7,235 bases of DNA from an uncultured Collinsella sp. (GTDB lineage: Bacteria > Actinomycetota > Coriobacteriia > Coriobacteriales > Coriobacteriaceae). Made by a program: the position numbers and the translations under genes. Location of the stretch: the NCBI GenBank assembly GCA_902478865.1, contig CABSNA010000067.1, forward strand, positions 1 through 7,235. Reading direction: 5' to 3'. Positions 6,653 through 7,235 of this stretch are shown piece by piece (position 1 is the stretch's first letter; every line of letters starts with the position of its first letter). Below the pieces are notes generated by a model, which did not search any database, had not been told where the DNA came from, and saw only the letters and a list, made by a program, of their open reading frames with translations.

Positions 6653-7165
6653 TTACATCTCCAATCGGAAGAGATTCTCATCAACCAAAGGATCAGAATC
6701 CCTATAAGCAGGAACTTTTCCTCCTGGTATTACAGACAAAAGCGACGAGCTAAGACTTGCACTCCTCTCATGAGGAGACAAGCCGAGATATCTGCGGACC
6801 TCAGGAACATCGCGAATGAGCCTCATAAGGGTATTGGCAGTAATAGATTGTTGCGATGCGCCGTTCTCCCAACGAGAGGCCGTGGGCTTCGAAACACCTA
6901 AGACCGACTCAAAATCATGCTGTGTTAAGCCGAGATCTGAGCGCAAATGCTTTATTTCCGAGGGAGATAGAAGCTCATGAGCCTTGGCGTATTGCGCGGC
7001 AAGTGCATGGGCGAGCTTAGTCGCCTCTGCAACAGTCATTTCATCGTTGCCGCACTCGCAAACATAATGCTCAATTCCTTTTACGGTAATTTTCTCTCCA
7101 CGGTAAATTTCAGTCATTGGCGCCGTGGTAAATTGCATTTCTTTGCCGCATTCCATGCAACGCAT
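6653..7165 (-). CDS. MqsA/YgiT-type antitoxin: zinc-finger plus HTH (XRE-like)
   Basis: Type II antitoxin and probable autorepressor, 170 residues. Seen: an N-terminal zinc-binding part with C3-x2-C6 and a second pair C36-x-C38 (YVCECGND); a linker helix; then an HTH domain at about 67-125 (LSPSEIKHLRSDLGLTQ followed by GVSKPTASRWENG), the signature of MqsA/HigA-like DNA-binding antitoxins. Residues 127-170 extend past the HTH with no recognised fold and may be the chaperone-binding tail. I chose ATG at 7165 because AAAGGAGG lies four bases upstream at 7170-7177 and the Cys motif starts directly after it. The open frame continues upstream, but the extra residues MYKRQ are translated sequencing adapter. 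By analogy with mqsRA and higBA-secB the toxin gene should precede it, and it is missing at the contig end. Family is confident; which toxin type (MqsR, HigB or other) cannot be told. Confidence 0.85.
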   Translation of the reverse strand: MRCMECGKEMQFTTAPMTEIYRGEKITVKGIEHYVCECGNDEMTVAEATKLAHALAAQYAKAHELLSPSEIKHLRSDLGLTQHDFESVLGVSKPTASRWENGASQQSITANTLMRLIRDVPEVRRYLGLSPHERSASLSSSLLSVIPGGKVPAYRDSDPLVDENLFRLEM

Positions 7166-7169
7166 GACT

Positions 7170-7177
7170 CCTCCTTT
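7170..7177 (-). promoter_or_regulatory. Ribosome binding site deciding the antitoxin start
   Basis: AAAGGAGG on the minus strand, four bases before ATG 7165-7163. It shows that translation starts here and not in the adapter-derived upstream frame. Confidence 0.85.
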
Positions 7178-7189
7178 AATGAATGTATC

Positions 7190-7235
7190 CTGTCTCTTAT
7201 ACACATCTGACGCTGCCGACGATCTTACGCGTGTA
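7190..7235. other. Untrimmed Illumina Nextera adapter (technical artefact)
   Basis: CTGTCTCTTATACACATCT (7190-7208) is the Tn5/Nextera mosaic end. GACGCTGCCGACGA (7209-7222) is the reverse complement of the Read 1 transposase adapter. TCTTACGC (7223-7230) sits exactly where the i5 index belongs; its reverse complement GCGTAAGA is, from memory, the S517/N517 index. GTGTA (7231-7235) starts the P5 flow-cell adapter. Genomic sequence ends at about 7189. Confidence 0.99.

Noticed and set aside
7166..7204. N-terminal extension of the antitoxin beginning MYKRQ
   Set aside because: The first codons are translated Nextera mosaic end, and the real start at 7165 has a proper ribosome site.
1..7235. 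CRISPR array, tRNA, rRNA or insertion sequence
   Set aside because: I saw no regularly spaced repeats, no cloverleaf or rRNA-like blocks and no transposase-like frame; the Tn5 mosaic end at 7190 is a library adapter, not a transposon.

Overview
This window looks like the end of a contig from a high-GC Gram-positive bacterium. I suspect a gut actinobacterium of the Coriobacteriia (Collinsella-like), but that is inference from base composition, codon use and gene content. Every real gene I can support is on the minus strand, so transcription runs from right to left.

Positions 1-6098 hold a Gram-positive-type Pel exopolysaccharide operon, read in the order pelD - pelE - pelA-like deacetylase - pelF. 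The last gene (pelF) runs off the left edge, and pelG would be expected beyond it. The genes are packed with overlapping stop and start codons (TTGA, ATGA, TAATG), so they are almost certainly co-transcribed and translationally coupled. Together they would form a membrane synthase: PelF polymerises sugar nucleotide, PelD (a c-di-GMP receptor) and PelE assemble and activate the complex, and the membrane-anchored deacetylase modifies the exported polymer. No outer-membrane pelB or pelC is seen, as expected for a Gram-positive. PelD is notable: it carries an N-terminal SDR/epimerase-like domain whose catalytic Tyr is missing. Its C-terminal GGDEF-like domain has lost the active-site signature (NGDML) but keeps a correctly spaced RxxD inhibitory-site motif.

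Positions 6099-6226 are an intergenic gap with candidate but weak promoter signals and a small palindrome.

Positions 6227-7165 differ in composition: 38% GC by hand count for 6481-6540, against 67% for 3301-3360. They encode an MqsA/YgiT-type zinc-finger plus HTH antitoxin, followed directly by a SecB-like chaperone. This is two thirds of a toxin-antitoxin-chaperone (TAC) module. The toxin gene would lie just upstream of the antitoxin but is lost off the contig end.

Positions 7190-7235 are not biological. They are Illumina Nextera mosaic end, Read 1 adapter, an 8-base i5 index and the start of the flow-cell adapter, left untrimmed.
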